The translations under genes and the position numbers were made by a program. Under the pieces are notes generated by a model that had not been told where the DNA came from, did not search any database, and saw only the letters and a list, made by a program, of their open reading frames with translations. 64,000 bases of DNA from positions 1 to 64,000 of the forward strand of contig CALEXY010000013.1 of assembly GCA_937924995.1 (NCBI GenBank). The letters run 5' to 3'. This document shows, in pieces, positions 16,075 to 25,171 of this stretch (the first letter of the stretch is position 1; the number at the start of each line of letters is the position of its first letter). Source of the stretch: an uncultured Candidatus Saccharibacteria bacterium (lineage in GTDB: Bacteria; Patescibacteriota; Saccharimonadia; Saccharimonadales; Saccharimonadaceae).

Positions 16075-16857
16075 TTAGTGCTTAGTAAGAAGCAGCATAT
16101 ACTCGATAACTTTCAAGACATCTTCTTCGGTGCTGCCACGAGAAAGATCGGAAATCGGGGCATTGAAACCCTGAAGGATGGGTCCGGCAGCCGTAAAACC
16201 ACCGAATTGTTCCATGGCCTTATAGAGAATATTACCCGTATTAAGATCGGGGACGATTAGAGTATTAGCAAAACCAGCAACTGGGGAGTCTGGGGCTTTT
16301 TTCTGGCCGATGCGCGGATTAATCGCGGCATCGAGCTGCAATTCACCATCGACTAGAAGTTCCGGATGAGAGGCTTTTAGTTTTACAATAGTTTCTTGGA
16401 TCAAATCAATAGTCTCATCGCGACCACCGGAACCTTTGGTGGAAAAACTAAGAAAGGCGACCTTCGGAGTCGGGAAAATTTTACTCGCGGTTTCAACGGT
16501 TTGCACGACAATATCATAAAGTTGATCAGGAGTAGGATGTTTACAGGCGGCTGCATCAGCCAGTACATAAGTTTCATTTTCGCGCTCCAGAATGAAACTA
16601 GCGGAAAAAGTCGGTTTCAAGAGATTACGCGGATTCTTCACCCCGATGAGATCACGACAAGCCAAAATTACATCACGTGAGGAATAATCAATGCCAGCAA
16701 TTAGAGAATCGGCGAGCTGATTTTTCACCGCAAGACAGGCATACTCGAGCGAATCGGCACCAACTAGCTCAAAATCAGGAAATTTTTCGCGAGCTTTTTC
16801 GATGGCAGATTTAATAATGGGATTTTCTAATTCGGGGAAGACGATGCGTGTTTTCAT
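16075..16857 (-). CDS. pta: Phosphate acetyl/butyryltransferase domain protein
   Basis: A 260-residue protein with the PTA_PTB fold signatures: SFSTKGSGG, LDAAINPRIGQKKAPDSPVAG, LIVPDLNTGNILYK and GPILQGFNAPISDLSRG. These match phosphotransacetylase, interconverting acetyl-CoA and acetyl-phosphate. It lacks the N-terminal part of typical 330-residue Pta, beginning directly with MKTRIVFPE. -10 TATAAT (16869-16864) is 6 nt before ATG, so leaderless. It may supply acetyl-CoA for amino-sugar acetylation in this locus, or energy metabolism. Confidence 0.85.
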   Translation of the reverse strand: MKTRIVFPELENPIIKSAIEKAREKFPDFELVGADSLEYACLAVKNQLADSLIAGIDYSSRDVILACRDLIGVKNPRNLLKPTFSASFILERENETYVLADAAACKHPTPDQLYDIVVQTVETASKIFPTPKVAFLSFSTKGSGGRDETIDLIQETIVKLKASHPELLVDGELQLDAAINPRIGQKKAPDSPVAGFANTLIVPDLNTGNILYKAMEQFGGFTAAGPILQGFNAPISDLSRGSTEEDVLKVIEYMLLLTKH

Positions 16858-16880
16858 GTTCTAATTATAACGAAGAAATG

Positions 16881-16909
16881 AAAAAAGAGGCTAAAACTTA
16901 GCCTCTTTT
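16881..16909 (-). terminator. Intrinsic terminator of the coiled-coil gene
   Basis: On the minus strand, AAAAGAGGCTAA / TTAGCCTCTTTT with a 3-nt loop and trailing T-run. Confidence 0.8.
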
Positions 16910-16947
16910 AGAAGTTGTGTGTTGCTTAATTTTGTCATTTTGTCATT

Positions 16948-17655
16948 TTAGCCGACATTGCAGCTAGGTTCGCGGCGGTAGGACACATCATAGTCATCCT
17001 CATTTTTAATGGCGGTGATATGACCGTGATTTACTCCGTCTGGATGCCATTGACCGCCATAATAGAGGTCAATTCTACCCTGTCTAGAAACTAGCTTAAA
17101 TTCGCTACCGGTAGGCACTCCAAACAAATGAAGTAACTTATCGAGATAAGACTTAATCCTAATATCTTCCGAGGAAGTTAGGCTTTCAATGAAGCTTTTC
17201 TTCTTCTGATAGATGGCGTCTTTCTCGCTATATTCCTCCTTTCGTTGGGAAAAGATTTTTTCCCAAGTAATTTTTTCTTGCTTAGTCTCCTCAAACTCAT
17301 CCCTAATCCTGCAGAGTTGGGGGTGTAGCTTGGGGTTGTAATAAGCATTCTTCTCGCTGATCAGCTGATTTTTTTTCTTGATAAGATCAAGATGTTCCTT
17401 TTTTAGATCCTGATTAGCTGGGTCCTGTTTTTGAGATTCGAAATTCTGTTGGATCTGAGTGATAATTTGCCCGGTTTCATCGTAAAGCTTTGCAACTTCA
17501 TCTCCGCCAAAATCGCTCATCATTTTCCTTAGTTTTTCGATCTCGGTGTTAGCTTCCTTACACTTCTTCTCGGCTTCGTCCATCAATCTTTTCGCAGATT
17601 TGACTTCCTGAAGCAGAGCATCAAGCTCGATTTTCTCTTCCGCTAGAGATTTCAT
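16948..17655 (-). CDS. Hypothetical coiled-coil protein
   Basis: A 235-residue protein whose first ~165 residues are charged heptad-like coiled coil, followed by a small C-terminal domain (FKLVSRQGRIDLYYGG...) that may be a compact beta fold. No signal peptide or membrane helix. AAGGGAGG precedes the ATG but lies in the loop of a GACTC/GAGTC stem (17656-17681) that abuts the start codon, which could restrict initiation. No family recognised. Confidence 0.65.
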   Translation of the reverse strand: MKSLAEEKIELDALLQEVKSAKRLMDEAEKKCKEANTEIEKLRKMMSDFGGDEVAKLYDETGQIITQIQQNFESQKQDPANQDLKKEHLDLIKKKNQLISEKNAYYNPKLHPQLCRIRDEFEETKQEKITWEKIFSQRKEEYSEKDAIYQKKKSFIESLTSSEDIRIKSYLDKLLHLFGVPTGSEFKLVSRQGRIDLYYGGQWHPDGVNHGHITAIKNEDDYDVSYRREPSCNVG

Positions 17656-17773
17656 GACTCCACCTCCCTTTCTTGCGAGTCAATAAGTAACAAATAAGCA
17701 TATAAAACTCCTTGTCAAAGAACTAGCCGTAGCCAATTTGTCACTAGAGTAACACAGGTATTATATCATATTT

Positions 17774-19375
17774 TTATAAAAATTCAAAATTTTCGGCAAA
17801 AAGTGCTGGGTAGAGGATTGGAACTAAGTAAATATGCAGGGCATTAGGGAGACCAGAAAAGAAACAAACAGAGGCGGCATAAGCTAAAATTAGAGAGGCG
17901 AAACAGAGTTTGGCCGGAGCAATACTAGAGATTAAGCTGGTGAAGTTGGATTTTTTCATGGATTGCTTGGAAGATTGACTAGAGGATGGCTTTACAAGTT
18001 TTTGGCGAGAATAACAGAGATAAAATACGCAAGTACCACTACAGAAAATAATCAAGATACCGATAAAACCGGTCTCGACTAGGATAGCGACATATTGGTT
18101 TTGAGTAATTTCTTTAGTGGAGCCAAGTTCCGGAAATGCTTGATAGAGGGCAACACCAGAGGAGCCGAGGCCAGAGCCGAAGAAAAATTGTCCTGGGTGG
18201 CTAAGGGCGAGTTGCAGGCCCATTTTCGAGAGCTTGACACGAATATCGGTTGATTCTGTAATATAGCCGTCAAAGAGCGGGGCATCTGAGATAGGATTAG
18301 CACTAGTATTAGTACTTGCATTAGTATTAGTATTATCGTTAGGTGAGAGATTAGACGATTCATTAGAGGTGGTTGAAGGATTTTTAGCTTCGGGAAGAGG
18401 AATCTTGATGCGGCCGAGCGTCATCTGACTAAGGGAACGACTAACTCCACCGAGAAAAGTATCAGAGGTGGGACCGAATTCCGACATTAAACCTTGAATA
18501 AGCGTGACAAAAACTAGAGGAAGTAAGATTAGTGAGATGATCTTCGAGGCGGCAAGAAGCTTCTTTTTGGTGTGAAATATTTCATAAAGAAAAATCACTG
18601 CGATAGCCAGGAAGAAGGAGTAAGTTGCGCCCCTTGAAAAAATCAAGAAAAGTGTTGAAATAATAAACCCAGCTAGTGTGAGGTAGAGGATTTTGGTTTT
18701 GCGGGTTTGGTGGCTTTTCGGATGGATTACCCTAAAGACCAAAAAGATGGCCGGAGCGAGCAAGAGGTTACCCATAAACTGCGGCTCAATAGCAAAACCA
18801 TTGGGATGAGGAAAACCAAAAGAGAGATTAGTACAACCAAGACAGAGTAAAATTCGATCGCCCGGAATATTAAGGGTATTTAAAATAGCTTGTAGCCAAC
18901 AAAAACCGGAAGCTAAGGTGGCGCCCAAAAGAAAGGGTTTTTCGAGTGAGAGGGGTGTCTTTTTTAATATAATATTTTTATAAAAAGTCAAGAGGGAAAG
19001 ATAGAGACACCAGATAATGCCAGCGGTCATAAGGCCGCGAAATTTATTGGAACTCCAGAGGAGAGTAAGCGAAAAGTAGAGTGGAATACTACTCAAAATC
19101 AAAGAAATCTGCACGGGGACTTTAGTGAGTGGAGTTTTTTTCGTAATGAGATTACAGAGGTCAGCGAAAAAAATCGGCAACGATAAAACACCCATCAAAA
19201 GTAGCCACAACAGAGGTAGGGAAAATTCATAATTGGAGGATTCGGTAGAAAAAAGTGGGATAACTGGGTAGTAGGAAAAGAAAAGAACGATGGGAAGCAC
19301 CCAGAAAAAAGCACGGTGAAGGGGGAGGAGTTTTTGATTTAGATCTTCAAGTTTGGTTTGGAGGTTTTTTAGCAT
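17774..19375 (-). CDS. Wzy/O-antigen ligase-like polysaccharide polymerase
   Basis: The 533-residue protein has about 12 hydrophobic segments, the FSRGATYSF motif and a large extracytoplasmic loop, all typical of the O-antigen polymerase/ligase (Wzy/WaaL) superfamily that acts on undecaprenyl-linked glycans at the outer face. The loop contains a low-complexity Asn/Thr/Ser-rich stretch (DNTNTNASTNTSAN) encoded by an ATTAGT-type repeat at about 18295-18350. It follows a GT4 and a WbaP-like gene on the same strand. Confidence 0.8.
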   Translation of the reverse strand: MLKNLQTKLEDLNQKLLPLHRAFFWVLPIVLFFSYYPVIPLFSTESSNYEFSLPLLWLLLMGVLSLPIFFADLCNLITKKTPLTKVPVQISLILSSIPLYFSLTLLWSSNKFRGLMTAGIIWCLYLSLLTFYKNIILKKTPLSLEKPFLLGATLASGFCWLQAILNTLNIPGDRILLCLGCTNLSFGFPHPNGFAIEPQFMGNLLLAPAIFLVFRVIHPKSHQTRKTKILYLTLAGFIISTLFLIFSRGATYSFFLAIAVIFLYEIFHTKKKLLAASKIISLILLPLVFVTLIQGLMSEFGPTSDTFLGGVSRSLSQMTLGRIKIPLPEAKNPSTTSNESSNLSPNDNTNTNASTNTSANPISDAPLFDGYITESTDIRVKLSKMGLQLALSHPGQFFFGSGLGSSGVALYQAFPELGSTKEITQNQYVAILVETGFIGILIIFCSGTCVFYLCYSRQKLVKPSSSQSSKQSMKKSNFTSLISSIAPAKLCFASLILAYAASVCFFSGLPNALHIYLVPILYPALFAENFEFL

Positions 19376-19467
19376 AAGATTCGCCTATAAAATTATGATT
19401 TTAGTTTGGATTCTTGCGTCTTTTTCGACATTTAGAGTTTTTGGAAGTTTTAAGTGTTTCTAGGAGC

Positions 19468-20898
19468 TTAGGTCTTCTGAGTTTTTAGGACCTTTTCGAC
19501 AAATTGACGGATTTTGCTGTGAAAATTTTCAGTACTAAACTTGGTAGCCGTGGCGGAAATTTCTTGAGGCGAAAGAAAAGAATTTACAGATTTTTCTTCA
19601 AAATTTTTCAAAGTTTGAACAAGGGAATCGACGGATTGCTCTTCAAAGAAGAGGCCGTTTTTGCCATTCTGAATGTAATCCATGGCGCCACCTTGCTTAA
19701 GAGCGATGACTGGACAGCCGGCGGCTAAGGCCTCAACCGGAGCAATACCGAAAGGCTCATTAGACGGAAAAACGAAGGCCTTGGCGTATTTAACAAATTC
19801 CTTGAGATTAGATTGAGGTAAAACATCGAAAAAGACCACGTGTTGCGAGCCGGCAGCTTGATTAACTAGTGATTCATGGGCCGCACCGTTGCCGATGAGA
19901 ATTAAATTAAGCTTAAGCTTCTTGCAAGCAGCAATAATTAAATCTAAACGTTTCCAATTGACTTGACGAGAAAAATTCAAATAAAAGCCTTCAGCGAGGA
20001 AACTTTCTGGAAGTTTTTGTAAAATTTCTGGGAGTTCCCTAGCGGATTTTTCAGAGATAATTTGACTTTTATTATGTTTTATGTTGTTTTCTAGTTTTAT
20101 CTTTGTTTGCTTTTTATTTAAATTATGTTGTGATAATATTTGACAATTTGATTGAATTGTTTCACGATATGGAGCGACAGGTTGGAAGTTTTCCACAGCC
20201 ACAGGTGGATAAATAATCGTGCTTTCCCTTTCGTAAAATTGTTTGATTTCCTGCTGAGCGAAATCTGAGATGGTTAGATAATAATCTGGGCGCTCGGCGG
20301 CTTCAAGATCTTTTTTACGTAGATTTTTTACCATCAGACGAAAAACTGGACGAACCAAAAAATTTAATTTTCCGAAGCCAGGGTCCTCGAGATATTCCCT
20401 GTATTTCCCCCAATAGTACTGGGTCGGAACATGGCAATAACAGATATGAGCACCAGGTTTGGTTTTAGCGAACTTCGCATCGCAACCAGAGACCGAAATA
20501 ACTAAATCATAGGCAGTGAGATCGAGATGTTTAAAATAGCTCTGACGTAAAGGGGCGATAAATTTTCGGAGACAGGCTGGCAGGAGATTCAGCCAACCGG
20601 TTTTAACCTCGGCATCGAGAAACCAATTAATCTGTTTCGGGCGATATTGAGAGGTATAAATGGGAGCTTCCGGATAAATGCGGTGTAATTCCCTCAGGAC
20701 TTGCTCAGCACCACCGACCACGGTGAGCCAATCACAGACTAGAGCGATTTTTGGCTCGCCGGTTTTCGATTTAGCGGCTTTTGTATTAGTGGTTTTAGAT
20801 TCAGCCATTTTCGACTTGATGGTTTTCGATTCAGCCATTTTTGACTTAGTGATTTTCGGTTTAGGCATTTTTGACTTAGTGATTTTCGGTTTAGGCAT
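19468..20898 (-). CDS. GT4-family glycosyltransferase with a repeat-built N-terminus
   Basis: A 476-residue protein. Residues about 54-475 form a GT-B fold: N-domain start IALVCDWLTVVGGAEQVL, C-domain with PFGIAPVEALAAGCPVIA. This resembles WbaZ-like mannosyltransferases that use a nucleotide-sugar donor on lipid-linked acceptors. Residues 1-50 are five 10-residue repeats (MPKPKITKSK type). A Lys/Asn-rich insert (about residues 255-280) links the two GT domains. The ATG directly follows the TAA of the upstream sugar transferase, so the two are coupled. Confidence 0.85.
   Translation of the reverse strand: MPKPKITKSKMPKPKITKSKMAESKTIKSKMAESKTTNTKAAKSKTGEPKIALVCDWLTVVGGAEQVLRELHRIYPEAPIYTSQYRPKQINWFLDAEVKTGWLNLLPACLRKFIAPLRQSYFKHLDLTAYDLVISVSGCDAKFAKTKPGAHICYCHVPTQYYWGKYREYLEDPGFGKLNFLVRPVFRLMVKNLRKKDLEAAERPDYYLTISDFAQQEIKQFYERESTIIYPPVAVENFQPVAPYRETIQSNCQILSQHNLNKKQTKIKLENNIKHNKSQIISEKSARELPEILQKLPESFLAEGFYLNFSRQVNWKRLDLIIAACKKLKLNLILIGNGAAHESLVNQAAGSQHVVFFDVLPQSNLKEFVKYAKAFVFPSNEPFGIAPVEALAAGCPVIALKQGGAMDYIQNGKNGLFFEEQSVDSLVQTLKNFEEKSVNSFLSPQEISATATKFSTENFHSKIRQFVEKVLKTQKT
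20749..20898 (-). repeat. Five 30-bp tandem repeats inside the GT4 gene
   Basis: The units encode MPKPKITKSK twice, MAESKTIKSK, MAESKTTNTK and AAKSKTGEPK. The first two units appear identical at DNA level. Because the unit is 30 bp, copy-number change keeps the frame, and four units carry an in-frame ATG. Confidence 0.8.
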
Positions 20899-22344
20899 TT
20901 ATTTGGCACCTTTTTGAAAAATTACGGCGCGAATGGTTTGGAGCATAATCTGTAAATCGAAGAGTACCGACCAGTTTTGGATGTAATAAAGGTCAAGAGA
21001 GCGACGTTCGTCAAAACTAATATCACGACGGCCAGAAACCTGGGCTAGACCAGTGAGACCAGATTTGACTGTAAGAAGAAGTGAGCGGTCACCATAATTA
21101 CGCAATTCCCCTGGCACTAGGGCGCGTGGACCGACAAGAGAGATATCACCGCGTAAAACATTAAACAATTGAGGTAATTCATCGAGTGAGGTGGCGCGCA
21201 AGAATTTACCGATGCGCGTGATGCGAGGATCGCTGGCTAAGAAATCACCATTTTTGCGATATTGACGTGAGAGCTCAGCGGCGGAAGGGATCTTCCCTTC
21301 TTTCTCCATTTTGGCAAAGGCTTCTTCTGGAGTCATGCCAGAGTAGGCGGTTTTCATACTGCGGAATTTAAGAATCTTGAATTTGCGATTGTATTGGGTG
21401 AGGCGATATTCACTGTAAATGGTTTTCGATTTCGGATCGGAAATTTTGATACAAAGCCAAATAATTAGCATTGGAATAAAGGTCAAAATAATACCGATAA
21501 GACTAAAAATAATATCCATGAAACGCTTAATGATGCGAGCGTTTCCTACCAGTGGCGTAACCTTAACCAAAATAGCCGGCGTACTACCGATGAGCTCAAG
21601 CTGGCCCATATGTTGAGAGAGTGCGGCTTCAGATGGAATAAAATAATAGAGGAGATGATGATTAATTGATTGACGATAAACATACTCAGTTTGACGTTCA
21701 TCGGTTTGAAAAATCACGTCAACCGTCTGATCTTTCAAGGCATCTTTCAAGGAAGAATATTGAAAATGGCGGAGTTCTTTCGGAATATATTTACTGCCAG
21801 CTACTACGCCGACGAGACGATAACCATCCTCAGGATAAGCCAAGATTTGATTAATTAGATAGGTGGTATTTTTCGAATTACCGATGATAATAGCCCGTTT
21901 GATACCGATTTTTTGCAACATAAAACGCTTGCGGAAGAATTTCAAAATTATTCGCATAAAGAGGAGCGAAATAAAGCAAGTAAAGACCGCATAAACCGCA
22001 ATTAAACGGACGGGAAAGAGATTTTCTTGAATAAAAAAATCTAAGGTAATAATACCCATAATACCGACCACCGAAGCCACAAAGAGACGGTAAAGTTCGC
22101 CCCACCTAGATTTAGCAAAGATCACATCTTTACGATAAAGTCCCATAATGAAGAGCATAATAATCCAAAGCGGGACCAAGAAAACCAGCGGCAAAATAAA
22201 TTCCATAGAAGTAAGCTCAAAATAATATGGGCGAGTATCGAGTTTAGTGCGAATCATGTAGGCAAAAGCAAAAGAAGCGATGATTGCAATAATGTCGCCT
22301 AAGATGAGAAATAAACGAAAAATAAAATCGGAATTTTTCTTCAT
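20899..22344 (-). CDS. WbaP-type polyisoprenyl-phosphate sugar-1-phosphate transferase
   Basis: A 481-residue protein with four N-terminal transmembrane helices, a CoA-binding-like middle domain (IIIGNSKNTTYLI), a membrane hairpin and the C-terminal bacterial sugar-transferase domain (KILKFRSMKT, DELPQ, VGPRAL, GLTGLAQVSGRR). It moves a hexose-1-phosphate from a nucleotide sugar to undecaprenyl phosphate, the priming step of glycan repeat units. -10 TAAAAT (22357-22352) lies 7 nt before ATG: leaderless. It heads the unit with the GT4 and Wzy genes. Confidence 0.9.
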   Translation of the reverse strand: MKKNSDFIFRLFLILGDIIAIIASFAFAYMIRTKLDTRPYYFELTSMEFILPLVFLVPLWIIMLFIMGLYRKDVIFAKSRWGELYRLFVASVVGIMGIITLDFFIQENLFPVRLIAVYAVFTCFISLLFMRIILKFFRKRFMLQKIGIKRAIIIGNSKNTTYLINQILAYPEDGYRLVGVVAGSKYIPKELRHFQYSSLKDALKDQTVDVIFQTDERQTEYVYRQSINHHLLYYFIPSEAALSQHMGQLELIGSTPAILVKVTPLVGNARIIKRFMDIIFSLIGIILTFIPMLIIWLCIKISDPKSKTIYSEYRLTQYNRKFKILKFRSMKTAYSGMTPEEAFAKMEKEGKIPSAAELSRQYRKNGDFLASDPRITRIGKFLRATSLDELPQLFNVLRGDISLVGPRALVPGELRNYGDRSLLLTVKSGLTGLAQVSGRRDISFDERRSLDLYYIQNWSVLFDLQIMLQTIRAVIFQKGAK

Positions 22345-22387
22345 TAGTTTTATTTTAACCCAAGAGAAAGCTTTTTTGAAGAGAGAG

Positions 22388-22418
22388 AAAAACTATGCAG
22401 GTTAACTGCATAGTTTAT
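22388..22418 (-). terminator. Intrinsic terminator of glmS
   Basis: AAACTATGCAG / CTGCATAGTTT with a 5-nt loop, 30 bases after the glmS stop on the minus strand. Confidence 0.8.
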
Positions 22419-22446
22419 TTTCGAGTGAGGTGGGTCTTAAATTTGT

Positions 22447-24270
22447 TTATTCGACGGTAACCGACTTAGCAAGATTACGTGGCTGGTCGACATTATTACC
22501 ACGATAGACCGCTAGATAGTAGGCGAACATTTGGCTTAAGAGATTGAAAAGAAGTGGGGTGAGTAACTGAAGTTTGGTGTCAATTTTTACTACACCTTCC
22601 ACTGGTAGATCAACCTCAGTGTCAGAAAAGACAATCACGTGGCCACCGCGTGCCAAAACTTCCTGAATACCAGAAATAGATTTTTCATACAAGAAACCAG
22701 ATTGCAGCATCACAACTTCGAAGAAACGATCGTCAATCAAGGCAATTGGGCCGTGCTTTAATTCCCCAGTCGGATAGCCGTTAGCATCAATGTAAGAAAT
22801 CTCCTTGAGCTTCAGAGCACCTTCGAGCGCGATAGGATAATTCACATCACGACCGAGATAAATCGCGTGTTCGTAATTTGTATAGTTCTTGGCGAGCTTG
22901 GAAATTTCCTCCTGCTTCTCATGCAAGATACGCTTGATTTCCTCTGGCAGAAGACTAATTTCGTCAACCAAGGCGGCAACTTGACGAGCGTTCAGACCCT
23001 TAGCTTCAGCAATAGTCAGGCCGAACATTAAAATCGCAATGACTTGAGAAGTGTAGGCCTTGGTACTGGCGACAGAAATTTCTGGACCGGCATGAACATA
23101 AGTACCACCGTCGACTTCACGCGCAATAGTCGAGCCAATAGCATTGACGATGCCGATAGTTTTGGTACCCTGAGATTTAATTTCACGAAGACAGGCCAAA
23201 GTATCCGCGGTTTCACCAGACTGAGAAATGATAAGCGCCACCGAATGATCTGGGATGTAGGCATGACGGTAACGATATTCGGAAGCAATCACCGGCTCAA
23301 TGGTAACACCAGGTAGAACCTGTTCGATGAGATAAGCGGCAGTATTAGCAGCATAATAAGCGGTACCACAACCAACCAAAATGATGTGCTTGATTTCTTT
23401 TAGTTCCTTGACAGAAAGATTTGGACCACCGAGATGCACGGTATGTTCTTTCGCATTAATACGACCACGCAAGGTTTCTTTCAAACTATCTGGTTGTTCC
23501 ATAATTTCTTTAAGCAAGAAATGATCGTAGCCACCTTTTTGAATAGCTGAAAGGTCGGTGAGGATTTTTTCAACTTTCACAGAAACCGGCTGAAGATCGA
23601 GAGTTTTAACTTCGACATGATCTTTAGAAATGAGGGCAACTTCACCGTCGTTTAGATAGATAGCATTTTTAGTATTACCAATAAGAGCCGAAGCGTCTGA
23701 GGCGATGAGAGTTTCATGTTCACCCACACCGATAACCAGTGGCGAACCAGAGCGAGCCACCACGAGATGTTCGGTATCGTCAACTGACATCACGGCGATA
23801 CCGTAAGTACCAGAGACAAGTTTAAGTGCCTGAGTGACAGAGTCGAGTAAATTATGCGATTCCCGATAAAAACTATCGATGAGAGCCGCAAGCACTTCAG
23901 TATCAGTCTCGGACTTAAATTGATATTTCTCAGAGAGCTCTTTTTTCAGGGCTTTATAATTTTCGATAATACCATTGTGAACCAAGAAAATACTACCAAC
24001 ATGATGTGGGTGAGCATTGGTCTCGGATGGATTACCATGGGTAGCCCAACGAGTATGGCCGATACCAATGTGATCAGACGTATAATGATCTTTAATTTTA
24101 GCTTCTAGATTGACGATCTTGCCAACCGCACGTAGTAACGTAGGGTTCTGGTTTTGATCAAGAGTTGCCACACCGGCTGAATCATAACCACGATACTCTA
24201 GGCGCTTAAGACCTGAGAGTAAGAATTCTTGAGCGTTATTTTTTCCAACATATCCGACAATTCCACACAT
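22447..24270 (-). CDS. glmS: Glutamine--fructose-6-phosphate aminotransferase
   Basis: The 607-residue enzyme begins MCGIVGYVG, with Cys2 becoming the N-terminal nucleophile of the glutaminase domain. The start is therefore ATG 24270, with AGGAGGTTAT just upstream, not the longer frame beginning at 24363. The glutaminase motifs GHTRWATHG and HNGIIENY are followed by two SIS domains (VGCGTAYYA, SQSGETADT, ...) and terminal LAKSVTVE. It makes glucosamine-6-phosphate from fructose-6-P and glutamine, feeding GlmM. No glmS ribozyme is apparent: only 50 nt separate the start from the previous gene. Confidence 0.95.
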   Translation of the reverse strand: MCGIVGYVGKNNAQEFLLSGLKRLEYRGYDSAGVATLDQNQNPTLLRAVGKIVNLEAKIKDHYTSDHIGIGHTRWATHGNPSETNAHPHHVGSIFLVHNGIIENYKALKKELSEKYQFKSETDTEVLAALIDSFYRESHNLLDSVTQALKLVSGTYGIAVMSVDDTEHLVVARSGSPLVIGVGEHETLIASDASALIGNTKNAIYLNDGEVALISKDHVEVKTLDLQPVSVKVEKILTDLSAIQKGGYDHFLLKEIMEQPDSLKETLRGRINAKEHTVHLGGPNLSVKELKEIKHIILVGCGTAYYAANTAAYLIEQVLPGVTIEPVIASEYRYRHAYIPDHSVALIISQSGETADTLACLREIKSQGTKTIGIVNAIGSTIAREVDGGTYVHAGPEISVASTKAYTSQVIAILMFGLTIAEAKGLNARQVAALVDEISLLPEEIKRILHEKQEEISKLAKNYTNYEHAIYLGRDVNYPIALEGALKLKEISYIDANGYPTGELKHGPIALIDDRFFEVVMLQSGFLYEKSISGIQEVLARGGHVIVFSDTEVDLPVEGVVKIDTKLQLLTPLLFNLLSQMFAYYLAVYRGNNVDQPRNLAKSVTVE

Positions 24271-24298
24271 ATAACCTCCTTTTTTTCGATTATAACAG

Positions 24299-24324
24299 AA
24301 AAAACACCGCATGAGCGATGTTTT
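24299..24324 (-). terminator. Intrinsic terminator overlapping the stop of the 25054 gene
   Basis: On the minus strand, AACATCGC / GCGGTGTT (one G-T pair) is followed by TTTTTT. The stem begins inside the stop codon of the gene. Confidence 0.65.
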
Positions 24325-25054
24325 ATGAGAGATAGGCGAGTGATTCAATGATTTTAATGACACTAGGGTCCACTGGTTTCATAGGACCAACTCGCACCGG
24401 TAGATTTTCGGAAAGATTATTGAATGATGATTTTGCTAATTTTGGCTTAGAATTTTTCTGAGAAAAGAGCTTGCGAATAGTTTGACAGACCGGTCGATAT
24501 TGAATACCGTCGGTCAAACGATAACTCTTTTCCATAGGAATACGCCGAGCTAAAAGCATTGACTTAATGTCTGGCTCCAGGCTAGTAGTCTGAATCGAAA
24601 AATATCTTAGCTGCCGAGTCAATTCCTGCCGAGCCTGATCGAGATCTTCCATTTGCTGACGATTTTGCTGAGGCAACTCCGTATGGGATAATTCCTTCTC
24701 CTCATTTCGGATTAAATATTGCTCATAAAAAGCATACAGTTCAGAAAGTAAGCGTGCGCTCTGTGCAAGATTTTCGTAAATAGCCGAGAAATTAGTCTCC
24801 TGACTGAGTGGGCGCGTAAATTCATGACAACGAGCATGATAAAAAGTTATACGCGCAAAAGTCTGATGACGTTCTTCGGCGGAAAAAAGTTTTTCCTCAT
24901 GACACCGACGCGGATCCAGTGCAATTCCCTGCGACTGCAATAATGCGTTATCGATAGTTTGAAGTAATTTATAATGTAAACGGTGAACTTTTTCCGCTTG
25001 CGCTAAATAAGATTCTTCCAAATAAACGACAACTTCACGATCTAAAATAACCAT
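24323..25054 (-). CDS. Hypothetical helical protein
   Basis: This 243-residue protein is rich in Gln, Glu and Leu with long predicted helices and no membrane segment. It contains several Cys-His pairs (RRCHEE, YHARCHEF), which could bind metal but do not form a clear zinc-finger spacing. AAAGGGGG precedes the ATG. It sits 53 nt upstream of glmS on the same strand, separated by a terminator. No family recognised. Confidence 0.65.
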   Translation of the reverse strand: MVILDREVVVYLEESYLAQAEKVHRLHYKLLQTIDNALLQSQGIALDPRRCHEEKLFSAEERHQTFARITFYHARCHEFTRPLSQETNFSAIYENLAQSARLLSELYAFYEQYLIRNEEKELSHTELPQQNRQQMEDLDQARQELTRQLRYFSIQTTSLEPDIKSMLLARRIPMEKSYRLTDGIQYRPVCQTIRKLFSQKNSKPKLAKSSFNNLSENLPVRVGPMKPVDPSVIKIIESLAYLS

Positions 25055-25171
25055 TAGTTCCCCCTTTCATATTTTCCAAAAACTAGTAATGTACTAACAA
25101 GTCTTTTTTATTATAGAATAGGGGTGGGTATTTACCAAGCAAAAGCGTTATGAAATAGTTTTAACAATTTT

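Noticed and set aside
22271..24300. Possible glmS ribozyme
   Set aside because: The space upstream of the true glmS start is about 50 nt, too short for the ribozyme core, and is occupied by another gene's terminator.
24271..24363. 31-codon extension of glmS
   Set aside because: GlmS needs Cys right after the initiator Met; a strong AGGAGG site precedes that Met, and the extension overlaps a terminator and the upstream gene.
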